From: JAGDXZ01 sp049965975
Lineage (GTDB): Archaea > Micrarchaeota > Micrarchaeia > Micrarchaeales > CABMGC01
Assembly: GCA_049965975.1 (NCBI GenBank)
Contig: JBMFVN010000033.1
Span: 1 to 8,634, forward strand
DNA length: 8,634 nt
Direction of reading: 5' to 3'
Each line of letters starts with the position of its first letter. Position 1 is the stretch's first letter. Made by a program: the position numbers and the translations under genes. Below the pieces are notes generated by a model. That model ran no database searches. It was given only the letters and a program-made list of their open reading frames with translations, and was not told the origin of the DNA. Shown here in pieces: positions 5,758 to 8,634 of this stretch.

Positions 5758-5842
5758 TGGACTCCGCGGGATTTTCACGATAGTTTTGAACCCGCAACCT
5801 CCTGCATGCCATGCAGGCGCGCTACCGTTGCGCCAGGAGCCC
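5758..5842 (-). tRNA. tRNA-Ala (GGC anticodon) with a T-loop intron
   Basis: Read on the minus strand from 5842: acceptor GGGCTCC, TG, D stem GCGC/GCGC with loop AACGGTA, anticodon stem CCTGC/GCAGG with loop ATGGCAT (anticodon GGC, 5810-5808), variable loop AGGTT, T stem GCGGG/CCCGC, acceptor GGAGTCC, discriminator A at 5758. The third acceptor pair is G3-U70, the alanine identity element, with every other acceptor pair perfect. The T loop holds 20 nt instead of 7; removing 13 nt restores TTCAAAT. The mature tRNA is 72 nt without CCA, which is not encoded. The 5' end is 3 nt from the lsm stop codon on the same strand. A TATA-like ACATATT (5874-5868) inside lsm could give it its own promoter; otherwise it is processed from the lsm transcript. 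Confidence 0.95.
5772..5784 (-). other. 13-nt archaeal tRNA intron between positions 59 and 60, BHB motif
   Basis: The exon-intron junctions form a bulge-helix-bulge. The central 4-bp helix is TTCA (5790-5787) with TGAA (5777-5774). One 3-nt bulge is AAA (5786-5784) and the other AAT (5773-5771). The T stem flanks one side and the short loop CTATCG the other. Cutting after the second base of each bulge removes ACTATCGTGAAAA and leaves the normal loop TTCAAAT. This is the substrate of the archaeal tRNA splicing endonuclease. The position (59/60) is non-canonical; the usual site is 37/38. Confidence 0.88.
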
Positions 5843-5845
5843 ACT

Positions 5846-6088
5846 TTACATAGAAGGCGATAAGAAGAATATGTTTCCGCCTCTTAGCAGTATCGTGCCA
5901 AGCTTTGACTTGGTAGTGCCGTTTGTATCAAGCTCTTCCGCATCTTCCATTACCATGTTCATGTGCATGTCGAAAGATACGAGCTTGCCCCTTATGCTTG
6001 CCCCGTTCTTCAGTCTTACCAGTATGCTTTGCCCTACTGACTTGTTCAAAAGGTCGAAAGGTCTTTCTTGCATTACACCACTATCCAT
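5846..6088 (-). CDS. Lsm (Sm-like) RNA-binding protein
   Basis: Archaeal Lsm proteins form six- or seven-membered rings that bind U-rich RNA. This 80-aa protein has Sm1 at about residues 22-53 (ILVRLKNGASIRGKLVSFD-H-N pattern, with Asp40, His42 and Asn44 in the uridine-binding loop) and Sm2 at 63-76 (LGTILLRGGNIFFL). Arg69-Gly70 of Sm2 is kept, but the usual RGDN is RGGN. The N-terminus has the ERP.D.L helix seen in archaeal Lsm proteins. ATG 6088 is preferred because the TATA box at 6112-6120 places the transcription start about two bases before it. A second ATG at 6073 (MQERPFDLL), preceded by GTGGTG, is also possible. The start is 51 bp downstream of the rpoA2 stop, and the tRNA-Ala follows 3 nt after its TAA. 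Confidence 0.92.
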   Translation of the reverse strand: MDSGVMQERPFDLLNKSVGQSILVRLKNGASIRGKLVSFDMHMNMVMEDAEELDTNGTTKSKLGTILLRGGNIFFLSPSM

Positions 6089-6111
6089 GAGCAAATAAAA
6101 TCTGAAAATAA

Positions 6112-6120
6112 CTTAAATAA
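6112..6120 (-). promoter_or_regulatory. TATA box of lsm
   Basis: On the minus strand TTATTTAAG is centred about 28 nt before ATG 6088, predicting a leaderless or nearly leaderless message. It sits in the 51-bp gap after rpoA2, so lsm need not depend on the polymerase operon. Confidence 0.65.
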
Positions 6121-6139
6121 TGTTTGCTTTTTGTTTTTG

Positions 6140-7183
6140 TCATTGCTTTTGCTTCTCTGAATCTTTCTTTATCGTGAGCTTTACCGAGCCTGTGCCAACC
6201 GGCACCTGCTTGCCTATAAGTATGTTTTCTGCCACATTTACCAGGTTGTCTTGAGTTCCGAATGCAGCAGCATTCACAAGGTGCTTTACAGTTTCCTCGA
6301 AAGCGGCCTTTGCCAAAACCGATTCCTTAGCCCCTACTATGCCGTGCCTGCCTATGCTTTTTATCTCTCCTGTAGAGGTCATCGCATCTGCTATGAGCCT
6401 TAGATGCCTTATGTCTACTGTTATTCCCTGCTCTTGCAGCGTTTTTGCAAGCTCGTTCGCTATTGCGTTTCTTGCGGCCTCTATGCCGAATACCCTGTAA
6501 ATCTCGAATATGTCGTTGGTATAAATTCTGCGATAGTCTATTCCTTCGTTGTTCAGCTCTAGTATTTTTTCTAGGTTGTTGCCTGTGGTATTTATGTAGA
6601 AGCTGCCGTCTTTGTCTTGGAGCACGATGGCTTTTCCTGCGCCCTCAGTGCCTTTGAGAAGCGAGTGCATTATCCTGGTGCTAAGGCTTCTTATCTCGCT
6701 AAGCTTCTTCGTGTTTGCCGTTATTTCAACATTGCCCTCTTTGGTAGTTGCTGTTTTCACTCCGAATTTCTTAGATACGATCTCCGCTACTTGGCCCGGA
6801 GTCATATCTATTGCTTTCAAAGCAGGCTTGTTTAGCACGAGAAGTATCTTGCCTTTTGTGAAGTTCTCTAGCGTTCTTTTTGCAATATCTCGCGTCTTTA
6901 TTTCATTTATAGTTTCAGCCACTTTTAGCGCCTTTTCAAAGCTCTTTGCATATGCTTCTTTAAGGTATATTATCATTTGTGGCGTAGTTGGTGCTTTTCT
7001 TGCGTCGAGCAGCTCTATAAGCCTAGGCAAGCCCGTAGTTGTAATAGTAGCTGCAAGGCCTGCAAAGTGGAACGTTCTGAGTATCATTTGCGTTCCTGGC
7101 TCTCCTACTGACTGCGCTGCCACCATGCCTACAGGCTCGCCAGGATTTACCTTGTACAGCTCCTTTTCCTTTTCGTCTTTTAT
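6140..7183 (-). CDS. rpoA2: DNA-directed RNA polymerase subunit A'' (RpoA2)
   Basis: This is the C-terminal half of the polymerase largest subunit. Conserved blocks are PGEPVGMVAAQSVGEPGTQ, the trigger-loop segment LRTFHFAG with its catalytic-cycle His, GLPRLIELLDARKAPTTP, and near the C-terminus GIEAARNAI, DIRHLRLIADAMTSTG, SIGRHGIVG, VLAKAAFEETVKHL and IGKQVPVGTG. The first usual start in frame is ATG 7126 (328 aa), but this would begin in the middle of the conserved PGE-VG-VAAQS block. Residues of that block continue upstream in the same open frame to 7183, where an ATA follows the perfect Shine-Dalgarno AGGTGA (7193-7188); an in-frame TAA precedes it at 7186-7184. I extend the gene to 7183 (348 aa) and flag the start as unsettled. 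Compared with the roughly 390-aa archaeal A'', about 50 N-terminal helical residues are absent. TGA stop at 6140-6142. Confidence 0.92.
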   Translation of the reverse strand: MKDEKEKELYKVNPGEPVGMVAAQSVGEPGTQMILRTFHFAGLAATITTTGLPRLIELLDARKAPTTPQMIIYLKEAYAKSFEKALKVAETINEIKTRDIAKRTLENFTKGKILLVLNKPALKAIDMTPGQVAEIVSKKFGVKTATTKEGNVEITANTKKLSEIRSLSTRIMHSLLKGTEGAGKAIVLQDKDGSFYINTTGNNLEKILELNNEGIDYRRIYTNDIFEIYRVFGIEAARNAIANELAKTLQEQGITVDIRHLRLIADAMTSTGEIKSIGRHGIVGAKESVLAKAAFEETVKHLVNAAAFGTQDNLVNVAENILIGKQVPVGTGSVKLTIKKDSEKQKQ

Positions 7184-7187
7184 TTAA

Positions 7188-7193
7188 TCACCT
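7188..7193 (-). promoter_or_regulatory. Shine-Dalgarno sequence AGGTGA for rpoA2
   Basis: AGGTGA overlaps the rpoA1 TAG stop and is the strongest ribosome-binding site noticed in the window. It is 4 nt from the in-frame ATA at 7183 and far (62 nt) from the first ATG at 7126, which argues that A'' translation begins near 7183-7191 rather than at 7126. Confidence 0.6.
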
Positions 7194-8634
7194 ATTTTTC
7201 CTTTTCCTCGACAAACAGGACCTTTGTCGGGTCTACTCCGTCGCCGCCATAAACAGTTTCTATTATGTTGTTTGCAGCATCCCTTACGCTCAAATCATAA
7301 TGAACAAAGTAGTCCTGCATTGCGTTCGAAAGCCTGCGGTACAAATACCCGCTCCTTGCAGTTAGCAAGCCCTTGTGTATTATTGATGCTCTTGAGCCGT
7401 TTGCATGCATGAAAAGCTCCTGAGGCGTAAGCCCGTGCAGGAAATTGCCTGAAACGAAGCCGTGGTCGTCTGGCCCTATTGTCTTCGGCTGCATGCAAGG
7501 CAGCACGCGCCTTGTAGAATAGCCGCGGTATATTCTGCCACCTGAAATAGGAGCCTGCTGGCCCAGGAACATGCTTATCCAAGCTATGTTGAGAGGGTTT
7601 CCTCTTGCCCCTGACTTGGCAAGTGTCATTGCTGAGTTTGTTTCAGGAACGTGCTTAGATATTACCTCATCAGATGCGCTCCTTGCAAGGTCGAGCTCAG
7701 CCATTATGAGCTGCTCGAGCGACTCTCTAGGAGTCTTGCCAAGCAGAGGCTCTAGCTTGCCTTCTTTGTACTGTTGTATTAGCGAGTTCACATTGGCATA
7801 CATCTTGCTAAGTATCTTCTCCTTTTCCTCGTCTACGCTCTTGTCAAGCAAGTATTCCTTTATGCCTATTGTTATGCCTGCCATTGTGGCATAAGCGTCG
7901 CCTATCTTTGCGGCGTTTGTTATAAAGTCACTCAATACCTGGTTGCCGAATTCCTTAGCTATTTCAACGAAAAGCTTGCTTCCTTCGCCTATTGTTGACT
8001 TGGTAACGACGCCTTCTTTAAGCTTGCCGTCCACTATTTTGAATAAGTTGTTGCCCTTCTTCTCCTCGTAATTGAGCCCTTTTGGCAGCAATTCTGAGAA
8101 TATGTCCTTGCCGGTGTAGAATCCCTTCTTTGCCTCTTTAGGCAATTCTGTTATACCTGCAAGCCCAAGCAGGTGTATTGCATTCTTCTTCGATACCAGC
8201 GTGTCGTCTTTTGTAAGCAGGTAAAGACCTATTATGGCATCCTGCTCCCCAGTTATTATAGCCCTGCCGTCCCTTGGCGAGAACACCTGGTCGTTTACTT
8301 CAAGCATGTGCCATGCCTCTGCCTGCGCTTCAAGCGACTGTGGCACATGCAGGTTCATTTCATCTCCATCGTAATCTGCGTTGTAAGGCGCCGCTGCGCA
8401 GTCGTTGAGCCTGAATGTCTTATCAGGCACAACCTTAACTCTGTGCGCCATTATGCTTATCCTGTGAAGCGACGGCTGCCTGTTGAACAAAACTATGTCT
8501 CCATCTGTAAGCTGCCTTTCTATTATCTGGCCGGGCGCAAGCGCCTTGAGAAGGTCTTCTCTGTTTGTGTCAAGCACCCTCTTGCGCTTTCCGTCTTCCA
8601 TTATTACGTTCAGCGCCATGGGTGGAGTTGTTCT
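7192..8634 (-). CDS. rpoA1: DNA-directed RNA polymerase subunit A' (RpoA1), 5' end outside the window
   Basis: This is the C-terminal part of the catalytic half of the largest subunit. The frame is open to the window edge (codons before the internal ATG at 8619 read RTTPP), so the N-terminal zinc-binding and clamp parts are missing only because of the cut. LFNRQPSLHRISIMAH precedes the catalytic magnesium loop NADYDGDEMN; its three Asp are encoded at 8376-8374, 8370-8368 and 8364-8362. Further along are GNPLNIA and GQQAP near the secondary channel, then the bridge helix (7434-7330) with GLTPQELFMHANGSRASIIHKG and TARSGYLYRRL. The protein ends soon after VYGGDGVDP, at TAG 7194-7192. The bridge helix departs strongly from the usual GGREGLIDTA. 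rpoA2 follows with overlapping signals and is surely co-transcribed. Confidence 0.96.
   Translation of the reverse strand, partial: RTTPPMALNVIMEDGKRKRVLDTNREDLLKALAPGQIIERQLTDGDIVLFNRQPSLHRISIMAHRVKVVPDKTFRLNDCAAAPYNADYDGDEMNLHVPQSLEAQAEAWHMLEVNDQVFSPRDGRAIITGEQDAIIGLYLLTKDDTLVSKKNAIHLLGLAGITELPKEAKKGFYTGKDIFSELLPKGLNYEEKKGNNLFKIVDGKLKEGVVTKSTIGEGSKLFVEIAKEFGNQVLSDFITNAAKIGDAYATMAGITIGIKEYLLDKSVDEEKEKILSKMYANVNSLIQQYKEGKLEPLLGKTPRESLEQLIMAELDLARSASDEVISKHVPETNSAMTLAKSGARGNPLNIAWISMFLGQQAPISGGRIYRGYSTRRVLPCMQPKTIGPDDHGFVSGNFLHGLTPQELFMHANGSRASIIHKGLLTARSGYLYRRLSNAMQDYFVHYDLSVRDAANNIIETVYGGDGVDPTKVLFVEEKEK

Noticed and set aside
5771..5790. Enlarged T loop as evidence that tRNA-Ala is a pseudogene
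   Set aside because: All stems pair perfectly, G3-U70 is kept, and the 13 extra bases form an exact BHB that restores a standard loop when removed.
6612..7187. 191-aa open frame on the plus strand over rpoA2
   Set aside because: Ser/Phe-rich antisense shadow of conserved RNA polymerase sequence.
7295..7582. 95-aa minus-strand frame inside rpoA1 as evidence for a frameshift explaining the odd bridge helix
   Set aside because: The rpoA1 frame is conserved on both sides of the odd segment in the same phase, so a single frameshift cannot explain it; only a compensated pair could, and that needs read data.
1..8634. CRISPR array, insertion sequence, prophage or defence system
   Set aside because: No spaced direct repeats, no transposase, integrase, nuclease or terminal inverted repeats; all recognised genes are core housekeeping genes.

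Overview
The window is archaeal chromosomal DNA. Direct signs are a split RNA polymerase largest subunit (rpoA1 and rpoA2), an archaeal-type SRP54, a RIO1 kinase, an Lsm protein, TATA boxes lying about 26-30 nt upstream of start codons with little or no leader, oligo-T terminators and a bulge-helix-bulge tRNA intron. The compact layout, the intron at a non-canonical tRNA position and several shortened or divergent core genes suggest a small-genome DPANN-like lineage, possibly of the Micrarchaeota/ARMAN type. That placement is inference, not proof.

Layout. The left edge cuts a tRNA-Ile(GAT). Close behind it, on the same strand, come rio1 and a 52-aa Cys/His protein touching or nearly touching rio1. 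A 292-aa unrecognised gene (minus strand) converges on this group and diverges from srp54. srp54 has a good BRE/TATA that fixes an internal, probably leaderless start. After its oligo-T terminator comes a 261-bp interval holding a second strong promoter, an 11-codon Lys-rich open reading frame and a short hairpin followed by T residues. Next are dcd (dCTP deaminase) and an MtrA-like/thymidylate synthase fusion, two neighbours on the route dCTP to dUMP to dTMP. The right third is on the minus strand: rpoA1 (cut by the window edge), rpoA2, lsm with its own TATA box, and a tRNA-Ala(GGC) starting 3 nt after the lsm stop codon.

How the genes fit together. Most are information-processing genes: transcription (rpoA1, rpoA2), RNA handling (lsm, two tRNAs), ribosome maturation (rio1) and protein targeting (srp54). 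The dcd/thyA pair supplies dTMP.

Most interesting points. (1) The tRNA-Ala has a 13-nt intron in the T loop, between positions 59 and 60, that folds into a textbook BHB and is flanked by a perfect alanine G3-U70 acceptor. (2) At the rpoA1/rpoA2 junction the conserved N-terminal residues of A'' are encoded upstream of any ATG/GTG/TTG in frame, with a perfect AGGTGA just before an in-frame ATA. One extra base would instead give a GTG start directly after the rpoA1 stop. (3) The polymerase bridge helix lacks the near-universal Asp-Thr-Ala. (4) The MtrA-like domain fused to ThyA appears to lack the corrinoid-binding His. (5) There is a promoter-driven 11-aa peptide, MAKKGGKKKKK.
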